In this document: in pieces, positions 1-11,975 of the stretch | Position numbering within the stretch: position 1 is the first letter of the stretch | Layout: each line of letters starts with the position of its first letter | NCBI GenBank assembly: GCA_963082975.1 | Contig: OY720344.1 | Coordinates: 620,001-684,000, forward strand | Direction of reading: 5' to 3' | Length of the DNA stretch: 64,000 bases | From: Labia minor | Lineage: Eukaryota; Arthropoda; Insecta; Dermaptera; Spongiphoridae | Notes under the pieces: model-generated | The model's input: only the letters and a program-made list of their open reading frames with translations | What the model was told of the DNA's origin: nothing | Databases searched by the model: none | Position numbers and translations under genes: made by a program

Positions 1-1212
1 CAAGAAATATTATACTCTATTTCACTATTATAACATATACAATACTTAAGAACCATAGGCGGAGGAAATATTAGGAGATATCATTGCGGGTTCAGGCCAA
101 ATCGATCAACATTAATTAAGATATTTAAATTATGACAGATAATAGGAATTCAATATTTCTGTTCACTAATTATTTGTAGACTTTAGTAAAACATACACAT
201 GACTCAATATAGATCAGCATAAACTTTTTCAAATTTTGATCTTCAAATTTGTCTTGAAGGGAGTAAAGATGCGGAAATCACAATTGTAAAATATTAGGTT
301 ACCCAGACGACTTAAATATAATAGGAGGTTTGAAATTAATAGTGATAAGAAAAAATATTTAGTAACAAAGAGGACAGGTATTAACATACAAAATCTTAAT
401 ATATAATAGAATTTGAATATGTAGAAAAATTGAATGTAATCACGAATGATAATAATATTTGAGAAGAATTTAAATCGGAGTTGCAATCTGGAAAGGCCTG
501 TTATCTTTCAATAAAGAGGCTTATCTCATCAAAATTATTATCAAAGGGAATATATAAAAAATTATTTTGCCTGTTGCATTATATGGCTGGGAGGCATGGT
601 CTATGACCCTGGGAGATGAGAATAGATTCAGAGTGTTTGAGAATAGGATTCTTCCCTGCATTTATTGGCCAAAGAAAGATGAAGTCACCGGGGAATGGGG
701 GAGACTGCATAACAAGAAATTGCATGGCCTCTGCACCTTCAGAAATAGTTAGGGTTATAAAAAGGAAAAAGTTGCAATAGGCAGGGCACGTGGCTTGAAT
801 GGGAGAGGAAAAAGATATTGGTGGGGAGACCGATTGGAAAACGCCCGCTTGGAAAACCAAGGACGCGTAGGAAGGGACGTAAGAGAGATGGGACAAGGGC
901 TCAGGATATGGACACTTGGAGAAATGTGGTTGTTGCGGCCAAGAATTTTCGAGTATCTTTGAGCCACATAGATAGATAGATATAACATATACGTACAATA
1001 ATAATATTTATAATTAATTTACTGATTAAATTAAAATATATTTTAAATAAGAACACAAAAAGAAATGAATGTTTTATGTAATATACTGATTGAAACAAAA
1101 TGGATGAAAATCTTTTACTACTTTCAACCAAATACTATGTACCACTCGGGGGTACAAGGGGCGGAGCCCCCGTCTAGATGTGAAGAGCGCCGAAGGCGCT
1201 CTGAGCAGCTAG
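1..1212 (+). mobile_element. LINE/Helitron composite, copy 1 (5' end outside window)
   Basis: Two joined parts are visible. Up to about 981 is the 3' portion of a decayed LINE ending in a GATA repeat. The rest, to 1212, is a tail also found in the copies at 10864, 49703, 58162 and 60689. The tail ends with a hairpin, AGAGCGCCGAAGGCGCTCT, six bases and then CTAG, followed by T, which is the 3' end known for Helitrons (hairpin, CTRR, insertion between A and T). A second GC palindrome around GGGGCGGAGCCCC precedes it. The same sequence lies inverted at 60689-61923, matching back to base 1, so this copy probably continues upstream of the window. Confidence 0.75.
61..981 (+). pseudogene. Decayed LINE reverse transcriptase, C-terminal part
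   Basis: Conceptual translation in shifting frames gives YHCGFRPNRST near 83-115, a typical LINE RT motif. A degenerate catalytic box, GYPDD, lies at 298-312 where YADD is usual. A stretch at 567-750 beginning MPVALYGWEAWSMTLGDENR matches the usual post-RT region of arthropod LINEs (LYG..W.......R...FE.R.LR.IYGP). Residues resembling the usual C-terminus (AGHV, RP.GRPR, DTWRNVVV) follow in broken frames to about 960. Stops and frameshifts show it is dead. The clade (RTE- or Jockey-like) cannot be fixed without a tree. The GATA repeat at 970-981 is its 3' tail. Confidence 0.75.
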
Positions 1213-2815
1213 TTTATAATAAAAAGTGAAGATCTTTTCTTTATATCGCATCATCATCATCATCATCTCTCTCTATCTAACAATAAACTAACAAATTTTC
1301 ATGATTTCAATTTTTATAATTTTATAATTTGAATACATTATTATAATCTTCTCAACTGATCTAAATCTTATAATTATTATTTAATAAAAACCAAACTAAA
1401 AGAATTTTTTTGAAATTTTGTACCTAGTAAGTATATACATATATAATTTATTTTCAACCTTAACAAATTCATCTTTTCAATATTTCAATCTGAAATTCAA
1501 CTCTCCCCATCCAAAAAAAAAAATATTTTTTTTTTAAATTTAATTAATTACATAGGAGAAAAAAGTTAAGGTATTATATATAATTATATATTAGAATATA
1601 TCTTACAGTTCTGATTAGTATCAGAGTATCAGACTTTGATGAATTAATGATAAATTTTTTTTTAATCTAATCACTACTATTATGGAAATTGTATTAACTG
1701 ATAGATTTAATCTGCAGAAGAAAACAAAATCAACAAACCGGTTTTGTATTCTTGTTCAGTTATGTGACATACTTCACATTGATGAAATAATGATGAAATA
1801 AAAAAAATTTGGAAGAATTATTTTATCAAAATTTAAACAAATATAAATGATGGGAGAACATCACACTACTTACATTAATAATTTCAAGTGTATGCTTATG
1901 AAATAGGAACCTTTTGTTTTATAAAAATATAATACATTTTTTTTTTTTTTTTTTTGGATTGGAATGAAAAATAATTTTTTCTAAATACTGTCGTAAGGGA
2001 AAATCACTTTGAGTTGCTATTTTTGATATTTTAGTCGATTTCTAGCAATGCAATTCAATCATCTGTTATTGCTAACATGTTTAATGTCATCTTCCTTCAA
2101 TATTTCATGTATTTCACTTCAAACTCTTTCAATAATTTTCCATATTTTTTAACTTTTCCCTTTAAAATCATTAATTGCTAATCGTTGAAATCTAATTTTA
2201 CATGTTAATGTTCTTGAAGCTTTGCGATTCTGCTGGGCTTGGAAATATATAAATTCATTTAATCAATTCAATTCATCAATATTAACAATCCATATTGCAT
2301 GTTTATAAGTTAAATCAATCACTTTTGAATAATTTTATCTCTTTATCTATAAAAATGAACGAATGTATGTACCACATATTATTTATATTATACATATATT
2401 AAAAATATTAAACTTTGTACAATTATAAATAATAAACAGACAATTTTTGAATATTTTTATGATAGACAAAGTCGTTAATTGTAATTAATAACATTTATGA
2501 ATAAAACTTATTTAAATTGATAATTAAGGGAGGCAATATTAAAATTTAAAAAAAGTATAATATATATAGGATATTTATTTTTTAATGTTAGATAAGAAGA
2601 CTTCGTAATAGCTAATAATATCTAATGTATTATCTTTCCAATTGGAACACGATTTGCAATGAAATCCATTATGGATGATGATGATATCATATATTTACAG
2701 AAAAAATATAGAATCCATCCACATGTTAAAATAATAAAAATTCTTCCAATTAGAATAAAAGGAATTGACATTGTAATCCTGTATAACATATATTGCATAC
2801 ACCCATATATATATA
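1213..2815. other. AT-rich intergenic DNA
   Basis: Very AT-rich sequence with homopolymer runs (T-run near 1939-1956), a short CAT repeat near 1249-1265 and no ORF with recognisable content. I see nothing functional here. Confidence 0.6.
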
Positions 2816-3314
2816 CGAGGGGTGTTCAAAGTATGCTCGGTAACGGGGTAATTTAGCAGTGACGAAGGGATTTAAATTATTTCAGTTGGTAACGACACTC
2901 CCTGAGAACATAACCTCAAAATTTCATTTATTTATCATTAGTAATAATCTAATTATCGTTGGTGTAAGAAGACCAGAATGACTGATGCGACAATGTTGAG
3001 AAAAATGCTTTGAAGAAATAAAGCATACACCTTACAGCCCAGACCTTACTCCCAGTGATTACTTCTTGTTCCCCAACCTAAAAAAAAGATCTTCGTGGAA
3101 AACGTTTTTCTGACGATGAAAAGCTGAAGATGCCAATTAACGCACATTTTGAGGACAAGGAGGAAAAATATTTTTTAGAGGGAATTCAAAAGTTAGTTTC
3201 CCGAGCAAACAAGTGTATTGAGGTTATGGGGGACTACATTGAAAAATAAATTTTAGTTAGAAGTTTTTGCATTTTCCTTCATACCTATACCGAGTATACT
3301 TTGAACACCCCTCG
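2816..3314 (+). mobile_element. Internally deleted mariner element with intact TIRs
   Basis: The ends are near-perfect inverted repeats starting CGAGGGGTGTTCAAAGTAT and ending in its complement, flanked by TA on both sides as expected for Tc1/mariner. Inside, from about 3020, broken frames still read as a mariner transposase C-terminus (PYSP..., FPNLKK, an EGIQKLVSRANKCIEVMGDY-like segment up to 3248). Most of the transposase is deleted, leaving a 499-bp non-autonomous copy. Confidence 0.8.
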
Positions 3315-3734
3315 TATATATATATCCGGGTATTTCTCCACTAACAGGCTCACTATCAACACATCTCCACAAAAGTGTCCCACTATTTTTTTTACTTATA
3401 ATTCATATAATAATATTTATTTTTAAGGTTTATAAAATTCATTGATATTATGCAATAAAGACCTCGTAAATTTGGGTTGGAGAGGTAATAAATAGACATG
3501 GAACTGTTGTTCTTTTATAAACAAGTTTAATTAATTATTTTCAATTAATAAAAATACTGATAAGAGTTGTTTGCATCGTAAAAGTATACATGAAATTAAA
3601 TTATTATTTTATATTGCTTTACATACAAATATATCACTACAGAACAGGTCCCTTCTTTTAAAAGAGTCAAGGAGACTATTCAAATTGTGATACCAGAGGA
3701 TTGTTAAATTCGTGATTAAAAAATGGCATAAATA
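3315..3734. other. AT-rich spacer
   Basis: Low-complexity AT-rich sequence between two mariner relics. Nothing recognisable. Confidence 0.5.
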
Positions 3735-4335
3735 CTGCCAAGAAAATGAAAAGGTGAATTTTGAATTTTCTTGGGATGTGTACATTTGATTATCGAATTT
3801 TTTTTTTTTTTTTTGTTATGTTGGTACACATACGTTTCTCATATGTTGGCATTATCAGCCAATTTGGATTTGACAATTGAAAAAGTTAGCACATTTTGTG
3901 TGTTCTTCGATTTTTTACTTAAAAGAAAATAAGAAATATTACAAGGAAGTTATGCAACGTTTGTATGAATCAATACGACTCAAACGATCGGAATATTGAA
4001 AAAACATATAATGGATTCTGCATCACGATAATCGACCAGCACACACATCATTGCCTGTTCGTGATTTTTTGGCAAAAAAAACCACCGTATTCACCAGATT
4101 TGGCTCCCTGCGACTTTTTTCTATTCCCAAAACTGAAGAGACCAATGAAAGAAAAGCGTTTTGCCACAATTGATGAGATAAACGTGCTGATGGCCATACC
4201 GAAAAGCGCATTTCAGAAGTGCTTCGACGATTGGAAGAAGTACATTATATCTGAGGGGACAAAATGGATCTTGATGAATAAATAAATACTTTTCGTGATA
4301 ATTCAAAATTCACCTTTTCTTTTGAACAAACCTCG
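3735..4335 (+). mobile_element. Decayed mariner, second subfamily
   Basis: The right end reads as a mariner TIR on the complement (CGAGGTTTGTTCAAAAG, then AAAAGGTGAATTTTGAATT) and is followed by TA. A degenerate left copy of AAAAGGTGAATTTTGAATT lies near 3750-3770. The frame at 4070-4285 encodes KKPPYSPDLAPCDFFLFPKL and then a KCFDDWKKYIISEG-like tail, which is the third catalytic Asp region and C-terminus of a mariner transposase. An adjacent frame near 4010-4060 carries HHDN..AHTSLPVRDFLA, the second catalytic region. Frameshifts and the loss of most of the N-terminal half show it is inactive. Confidence 0.8.
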
Positions 4336-4959
4336 TATTAATTTTATACAAAAAACGAATTATTTTACTAACCAGGAGACTGTTACTTCTAGTGGTTTAC
4401 GCAATTAGATCTGCCATAAAAATAAACTAGAATATGGCCACAATAAAACCGCAGTTTCATATGAACTAACTTCAAATTGAATACATTATTTTTTGAGTGG
4501 CACCACCAACTGCATGAAACAACGTTTTGAAGTTGAAGCAGTGGGTTGTTTTTAAAATTAAGACACATACTTGAGATATTTTTTTATTAATAATAATAAA
4601 TTAAAAAATATGAACCCACAAAATTAGAATTTTTTTTTTTTTTTAATTTGGCAGTAATAATGAAATTTCAAAAAAGGTATTTTATAGATTAAATCATTTG
4701 ATTTTTAAACTAAGTTGGTGACCGACCAGAGGACTGACTTTTTACTTATTTAAAGGGATTTTTGTAAAAAAAATAATAATTTAATAGTAAACTTTATAGT
4801 AGTGCATTAACAAGACATGTTATATATATTTGTAGTTTTACTACGATTAAAGTAGAATTATTTAATTTTTCTATAAAAATAATGTGAAACACAATTGTCC
4901 GATTAGTGGAGAAATAGTCATTGAAATTGTTGTTAAAAACACCTAAACCAAGTTGACCA
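4336..4959. other. AT-rich spacer
   Basis: AT-rich, with short homopolymers. No supported feature. Confidence 0.5.
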
Positions 4960-5598
4960 TCGCGGTGTTGTTTTGTTCAGGGAGCTAAAGATTAACTATA
5001 AGACGCTCGATGATTGGGTGCCAGACCAATTAACATAATTTTTAAACTGATGATGAGAAATAGGTTACTTACGACTTACGATAACATATTTCGAAAACGA
5101 TCATGGTTGAAGGTGGCCAGAAAGGTTTTGTTATGCATTTAATGGGATTGGCACAGGGTATCTATTAATTACTATTAATTCAAATCTATACTGTGTACTG
5201 TGAAAGAAGTAATCGCCCAGAAGCGACTACCTTTGGCTACTAGACCCGAATAGTATTTCATCAAGACAATGCTAATCCACATACATCGATGGTTTCTAAT
5301 CAGATTGGAACGACGGGTGATTGGTTGGAATGGAAGGTTCTTAAGCATCCATCCTATACACCGGAACCGGCACCTGTTTCTATTCATGGCAAACTATTTC
5401 TATTACCAATAGAAACAAGGAAAATGATGTTCACCTAAAAATGATAGAATTAAATATAAATCCATATATACAATTTTTGCAAATATAATAAGATTAGATA
5501 TATTTTTATTTCATTTATTGATAATTTTCAATGCTTCTTTATAATAATATTTTTCTATCATATCAGATGGCGCTCCGCGAACTTATTGAACAACCTAG
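4960..5598 (+). mobile_element. Decayed mariner, third copy
   Basis: Fragments in several frames match mariner transposase in order: LLTYDNIFRKRSWLK (after the first catalytic Asp), KVLLCI.WDW, RIVFHQDNANPHTSMVSNQI near 5250-5310 (second catalytic Asp), and W.VLKHPSYTPEPAP near 5335-5370 (third region; the usual PPYSPDLAPSD is badly mutated). The right end is a good mariner terminus, the complement of CTAGGTTGTTCAATAAGTTC, and abuts TA. The left end was not found. Confidence 0.7.
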
Positions 5599-5604
5599 TA
5601 CATA

Positions 5605-6115
5605 TCGCACCCCTGCATGTGAACAGTGACACTACTAAAAAAAAATTCCGATTTTGAGTTCAGTACACAGGTGAATGGATCTGTTATACAACTACGCAGT
5701 GGTGTATTGGGAGGGGAACGCGGGGGAACGACGTTCCCTTACCTTTTTCCAGAACCGGCACGCATTCCAGTACATTTTCATGTCCCGACAACTCCCACTT
5801 AAATCTACTGTTAGAATTTCTTTTTTTTTTTTTTTCTCCGTTAATATTTTGTATAGTATAAGAATAAGAAAAAATAAAAACTTATATGGACAAAAATAGT
5901 TTTCTGAAAAAAGGACATTTTTGCTCCCACTATGCGTTCCCTTATTTCTTATTTTACTAATAGGAGCCCGAAAAATGTCATATCTGTAACTCTAGATTTG
6001 TCCGCAATATGGCAGTTGTGTCATCTTTACTTTTAGGCTAGTAGACACTTTTAATTATCTTTAATTCAATATTGTAGGTAGAAATTCAAGATTCACTGTT
6101 CTTGCCGGGGTGCGA
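5605..6115. mobile_element. TA-flanked short TIR element
   Basis: The left end TCGCACCCCTGCATGTGAACAGTGA-like sequence is repeated inverted at the right end (TCACTGTTCTTGCCGGGGTGCGA-like). About 20 positions agree and TA flanks both sides. The interior includes a separate GC-richer block near 5693-5760 resembling hAT-type termini (CAGTGGTGTATTGGGAGGGG), possibly a nested insert. No transposase is recognisable. It begins 7 bp after the mariner relic at 5598. Confidence 0.5.
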
Positions 6116-8884
6116 TATAATTAATATATAATATACAGAGTAGGTCAGTTGGTGATGGCCGGCCACAGGTCCATTTTGGGAAAATTGAATTATCTTTTTA
6201 TTCTGAATTTCTAATTTACATCTTTCTTTAGTAAATGAATCTATAAAATTTATCTTTTCTGTTGAATTGCTATTAAAATTTACATAAACAATTAATATTT
6301 AGAGGGTGCTTTCTAATATTTTTTTTTTCTGAAAAGGGAGTGAGTGATAGGTCCAATAAGTTTGTGAACCACTGATTTAAATGATATTATTTTTTCTCCA
6401 ACCAAATTTTATGGGTTATTGAAACTTTGGAAATATACTTATAAAATGTTTTTTGATTTAATTATTTTCTTATTTATTCTAATAATTATATATATTATTT
6501 TATAATTGTTTAAATTGAAACTCTATAGACTAATAATTGAATTTGGTATTTGAAAAAGGAGCGAGAGTGCTAAAAGGCAGCTTGCTTCTTGTTGATTATA
6601 CTCACTTGAGTCCTACCTATATCCAAGTCTAGCTGACCTGCTTGGCTGTCTTCTAAGACATTTGCATACTTCGCTTGACTGCCTGCCTCCTTGTGGTTGG
6701 TTGCCTGTCTGACCTTACAAGGCAGGAGACAGACAGACAGACAGATGGACCTCAGCCATTACGATAAGCTCCTCGTAAAAAAAAAGAGATACATAGAAAT
6801 ATTGAAAGACCGTGTCAATAGCTATTGACAATCCATTAGATATATAATCTCTTTTAAAATAGGGATTATTTTCAAATTTCATTCTCCTCCTCCTCCTCCT
6901 CCTCCTCCTCCTTCATTTCACTCCACTCCCTCCGATCTCACCGCCTTTCCTTGTCAAGAAATGACCCACTAAAACCATTACCAGCACAACACCTAATAGA
7001 ATCATTGATTTAATAATAAGTATTAACAAATAATAATAATAATAATAATAATAAAATGAAATAATTCAAGATGGCAGAAAAAATTCCAAATTAATATTAT
7101 TTTTTGAATATCCAATATATTAATCCAATATCAATTAAATAGTAATAGACGATAAGAAGAGAGAGAGAAAAAACGAATCAACGAATTAATACTTATCAAT
7201 CGATATCTCATTTTACATATTACACTTACTATTAATTTATTATTATAATAATAATAATAATAATAATAATAATTCTTAGTCTATATATAAAGACATGATC
7301 TATGTTTGTGTCCAGTCATATTTGTTAAATACATTTAAAGTGACGTCAAAACCATGAACTGTTAGTCTACAAATTAGAAGGTTTCTAATAAGTCACATGT
7401 AAAAAAAAACCTTTTTTTATATTTTTTTATTTTTTTTAAAAAGAATCTTTAATTTGCTATTTCTTTTTCAATATTTTAACTTTTTAAATATTACAAAATG
7501 GCAATAAATCCAATCATTTCCATATGAATAAACAAAATAAATGATACGAGTATGTAAGTCTAATCTTAATTCTTTACTATTGTATTATTTAATTTCTATG
7601 TATACTCGTATATTATAATTTAAAATATATTACTTCCAGTTTGTTAAGAGTGAAAGTAAATGAAAAAAAAAAAGTGCCGCGCCTTTATATGAACATGTTA
7701 TAGGCCCTTCTCAGCAGGTGTCATCATCGCCTTGGCACGTTGCCCTTAGGGTCTACCCTTCCCCCTCCTCGCTCCCTCTTCCATACCACCTCCACCACCA
7801 CCGATTTATTCCCTTCAGCCACTCAGTCACCGTTTTAACTTTACCACTCATTTATTGGATATGGACGTTCGAGTGAATATAATAATTCAGTTTGAAACAC
7901 ACTAATTAGTAGAAGGCCCGATCAATTTTTATTTAATTTCTCAGTTAAACCTGTGTGGTCTCAACGAATCAACATGGGCTAAAAAAAAAATTTTAAAAAA
8001 ACAAAAAGATAAAAAAAACGATGTAATTCTTTTCGGCTAATTGAGATTATAATTGGTTTTCTAGTGTAGCATTTTGTTGATGTTGTTGTTGATTCGTCAA
8101 AACAATCTTAGAAGCTGCTGTTACTGCTCCAATTCATTTCAAAAGGGACCGTAACCAGAACGATTATGATTAATCAAAACATCAACCGGGTGTAAAATAA
8201 AATAAAAAAACATAAAACAAAAGTTATGGTCAATAAAGAAGGAAAATAAAAGAAAAATAATTTTTCATTCTATTCACTTAATAAATTTAATTATAATATT
8301 TAATAAATATTACTTCCAAAGATGGGGGGTGTATCCATTTATTATATTTTATTCATTGTTAATGTAAATAAATAATCAATGCCTTTTGGAATCTTATTAT
8401 ATCAATGCCCCCTAAACTAATTAATATTATTGTGTGTGTGTGTGTGTTTGAATAAAAGAGAAAGAGAGGGGTGGGGGAGGGTGGATGCTGTCAGGAAATG
8501 GATTTCATTGGAATTATGTCTGTTGAATGGGGTTTGAATGACATTGCCATTTATCTAATTGCCGATAATATTTATTTTCTTTGGTTCAGGGCATTTGTTG
8601 TTGGCGTTTTGTTTTTCTTGACAGGACCCACATCTCTTGTCTTTTCCTCCCCAATTCAGGGAAGCGCTTCCTATGTCAATATTCATTTAAGACCAGAGTT
8701 TCTAATTAATAGATTCATTTAGGAGATTTCATAGTTTTTCGGATTTTAGGGGTTGAGAAGAAGTGGCAGGAATGAACACAAAACCAATAGGAATCATCAT
8801 AATTTAGTAACCGCAGAGATATTCAAACTAATTTTTAGCCTATAATCATAATAATAATAATAATAATATCAATGGTGGAAATAT
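6116..8884. other. Intergenic, with microsatellites and two GC-richer islands
   Basis: Contains a CCT repeat (about 6883-6912), AAT/ATA repeats (about 7030-7053 and 7243-7272) and a GT repeat (about 8431-8447). Two islands are clearly less AT-rich than their surroundings: 6550-6770 and 7670-7870. The second contains a minus-strand TATATAAAGG-like box near 7685-7697. No conserved protein was recognised in either. The frame at 8471-8722 shows no family resemblance and is not called as a gene. Confidence 0.45.
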
Positions 8885-9150
8885 AACATTGTCTTTAAAA
8901 TATAGAAAAGCTATCAAACAAAGAGGCGCATATTGTCACAAAATGACGCTTAAAGTCATATCGGGTGACGAAAAGTGGATCACTTACGATAATCGAATTT
9001 TCTTGTATTGCATGTCTTAATGGAATTAATCTGGATTTAAAAAATCCTCTGAAAAGCACTTTTTTAAGTTTTTCAAACAAAAACCGCGGAATTTCTTTAC
9101 CAAAAGAACTTTTTACCAGACCCAATATATTAATATATTATGAAAACTAA
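8885..9150 (+). mobile_element. Mariner transposase fragment
   Basis: One frame reads AYCHKMTLKVISGDEKWITY followed by DN at about 8930-8995. GDEKWITYDN is the first catalytic region of mariner transposases. After this the similarity dissolves into AT-rich sequence. No TIRs were seen. Confidence 0.7.
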
Positions 9151-9392
9151 ATTTATATCTTTTTCTCATTCTCATTTATTTATTTATTGATCTCAATTAA
9201 TTTATGTCTCAACTGACCTAGAGATGTTATTAAGCATTTAAAAGATTTAAATTTTCATTCTAATACATTCATAATAGATATATATTCATTTAAAAACAAA
9301 ATTAAATTTCAAATTAATCATTCATTTTAATCATTTAGACGGAATATAATGATAATATCTTAATAAAAATAATGATATCAAATGAAGTTAAA

Positions 9393-9423
<31 letters not shown>

Positions 9424-10094
9424 TTGAAAAATCTGCATGAGGTAGCAGTTAGCAGTTCGTAGCCCAATTTATGAATTTTTGCTTTAGTAACTACACATTG
9501 CGGCATTTATCACACGGATATCACATGGATGGCTAAATATTCATGTAAAATGGAATGTACCCGCTCCGTTTACGTTTAGATGCCTACAGCCTACAGCCCC
9601 ATAGAATCAATTAAGCTTTGCCTTGATTTTGGTGATGGTTTTCCATTTTCGTTAACATTCATAAGGTTGTCTGCTTTCATTTGCTATCAAACACAAACAA
9701 AATGGCGCAGCTTGCCCAAATTTGTACAGTAGTCTATCAATACATTGCAGTTAACAAGAATAATGCTCCACTTCAAAAAGTCTCTCACTTATCAAACTGC
9801 CCTTGTGTACATAGATTATATGTATTTATAGAACTATACAAGTACAATGTTATCTTTCTTAATTATTTACAATGTTAATTTAAACTTAAACTTACAAAAC
9901 TCTAACTCTTACCAATAGTTACTGGAAATAATATGATGAAAGTGCTTAGAAGAAGGCATCTCGCTGACCAAAACCTTTTCATTGTAAATTCTGCAAAAAT
10001 AAAATAATAATAATAAATATAAAAATATCAATTAAACTATACTTTAAATTATAATTGATTAATTATTAATTGATAATGCTCTTTTATCTTAATT
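9151..10094. other. AT-rich intergenic DNA with A-run
   Basis: Holds a poly-A run at about 9401-9422 and a slightly GC-richer stretch at 9430-9790. No protein family was recognised there. Confidence 0.5.
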
Positions 10095-10462
10095 ACCGAC
10101 CGACGATAGTAAGGGAGGTATTGTTTTCACACCAAATTTCACATGTGGAGATTTTTACATATCACCACGAATCATGCACTTTGTATTGGTTTTATCCTCG
10201 AGAAAAATCATATTAGTTTTTTCTTGATTTAAAATTATATGACGTCATCCAGCCATTCATGACGTCACAGGCTGGTCTTACATATATATATTATAAATAA
10301 AATAAAATTAAAAATGTTTATATTTATTATTTATGTATCCATATCTGTTTTTTATTACATTATATTAGATATATTAAAATTATTTGAAATTGTTTCTGTA
10401 GCTGGAAATTAATTTATTTCAAACCGTCGGTCGGTTCGGACCTGGCCACAGGTCAACTTATT
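10095..10462 (+). mobile_element. Repeat family A copy 1 (HINE-like), internally collapsed
   Basis: Starts ACCGACCGACGATAG and ends with CGTCGGTCGGT, then the hairpin GACCTGGCCACAGGTC and AACTTATT. This is the same start, subterminal inverted repeat and 3' hairpin seen in four other copies. The middle ~250 bp present in the other copies is missing. The junction switches from the first internal monomer (TGTGGAGATTTTTACATAT) to the second (CACCACGAATCATGCAC), as expected from recombination between the two related internal monomers. Confidence 0.8.
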
Positions 10463-10863
10463 TATTTATATATTTGTATACAAATATGAATATTTTTGAG
10501 ATCTTTTTTCCTGTTTATGATTTTTTTAAAAATGACACATTAGTTAATTTTTATAATGAAAAAATCTATCTGTATAGAGGTTTCAGCCTCGGGAAAAATA
10601 ATCTTTGTTAGTTTTTTCTTATTAAAAATTTCAAATATAGATAAAAAATATCAGCAGCGATATCTGCGCCTTCACATTGTAAGTTGCCTTAATATTGAAT
10701 TAAAAAAAAATTTTGTATTTAAAATGTTTAGTTCGTTTATAATTTAATTTCGAAATAAAATAAAAAATGTAGAATTCATTATCAGTAGCAGGATATTTAT
10801 TATAAACGTCCCGACGAATGAGCGGCTGCTCGGTGTGAAACAGGTACTATTATATTATCTTTA
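10463..10863. other. AT-rich DNA with a diverged family-A relative
   Basis: At 10555-10770 the sequence resembles the interior of family A (CTCGGGAAAAATAATCTTTG, then TTAGTTTTTTCTTA) and shares TTAATTTCGAAATAAAAT with a block near 45470. It is probably an older relative of family A. Termini were not identified. Confidence 0.4.
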
Positions 10864-11715
10864 TCTATATATACAATATATATAAAGGTTTTGGTCTGCA
10901 CATTGCTCAGAATTTAAAATTTTTTTTGCACATCTTTGTGTTTCATCACCTCTAGAATCCAAAAGTGACTTTAGAATTTTTCATGTTTGTCTGTTTATCT
11001 GTCCTGATAGAGACTCAAAATTCGCTGAACCGATTTCGTTGAAATTACATAACAATATTCTTGTATATCTCTATTTTAACATAAGCTATAAGTTTTTCTC
11101 GATATCTATTCAATAACTGCAGAAATTTTTGAATTTTTTAAAATTTGATATGTACATGTTGTCATTCATCAGGGTAAAGAATACAATACAAAGAATGTTG
11201 AAAATATTTATATTTTAATTTTTCTAATATTTCCAATATTTCAATTGATCATATTTTCTTTTTAACTTATTTAACACACTGAAAACATTCACATTGCGAC
11301 TATATTACGTCTTTTAATTTTTAAGATTATATGAATAAATAATTTTAATTTTTTTCTCATAATCGTAAGTTTTTAATATGGGTGGACAATGTAAAAAGGG
11401 ACGTAAGAAAGATGGGACAGAGTAGGAGTTAGATGGTTATAGCTCCGGATAGGGACACTTGAAGAAATGTGGTTGTTGTGACCAAGAACTTTCAAGTACC
11501 GTGTAGCCACAGAAATAGATAGATAGATATATAATAAAATATACAATATTAATATATAATTAATTTATTGATTAAATTAATATATATTTTAAATAAGAAC
11601 ACAATAACAAATGAATGTTTTTTGTAATATATTTATTTAAACAAAATGGATGAAAACCGTTTACATATAAACTTTCAACCAAATACTATGTATTACTTCG
11701 GGGGGGGGGGGGGGG
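10864..11715 (+). mobile_element. LINE/Helitron composite, copy 2
   Basis: The 5' end begins A|TCTATATATAC and runs into AAAGGTTTTGGTCTGCACAT, the same start as copies at 49703 and 63658 (minus). A CTGTC-rich stretch and CGCTGAACCGATTTCGTTGA follow at 10985-11045. From about 11380 to 11530 there is a LINE C-terminal fragment (GWTM-like WVDNV, then DT.RNVVV, in broken frames) ending in a GATA repeat. The shared tail follows. The copy stops at a G-run (11700-11715), so the terminal hairpin and CTAG are missing. Confidence 0.75.
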
Positions 11716-11975
11716 CAATTTATCAATTCCAATAAAAATTTTGAATATATGATGCAAATTGAGTGTTTCATTCGATCTTAATAAAAAAACTACGCTTAAA
11801 AAATCACCCTTTATTAGTTCATCGTAATTATATTCTTATAAATTATTATAAAAATATTTAAATTATCTTACATTACTTGTAAATCAGTGCATATGACTTA
11901 CGTTTTGATTTTCAAATATTTTTTTTTCAAATTTATACCAAATAAACATGACAATTGAAATTTGAGCACACTTTC

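Noticed and set aside
6882-6915. Microsatellite clusters as a CRISPR-like array
   Set aside because: Simple tandem repeats without unique spacers, in a eukaryotic genome.
8471-8722. 83-residue frame with hydrophobic segments near 8.5 kb
   Set aside because: No conserved motif. The hydrophobicity follows from T-rich sequence.
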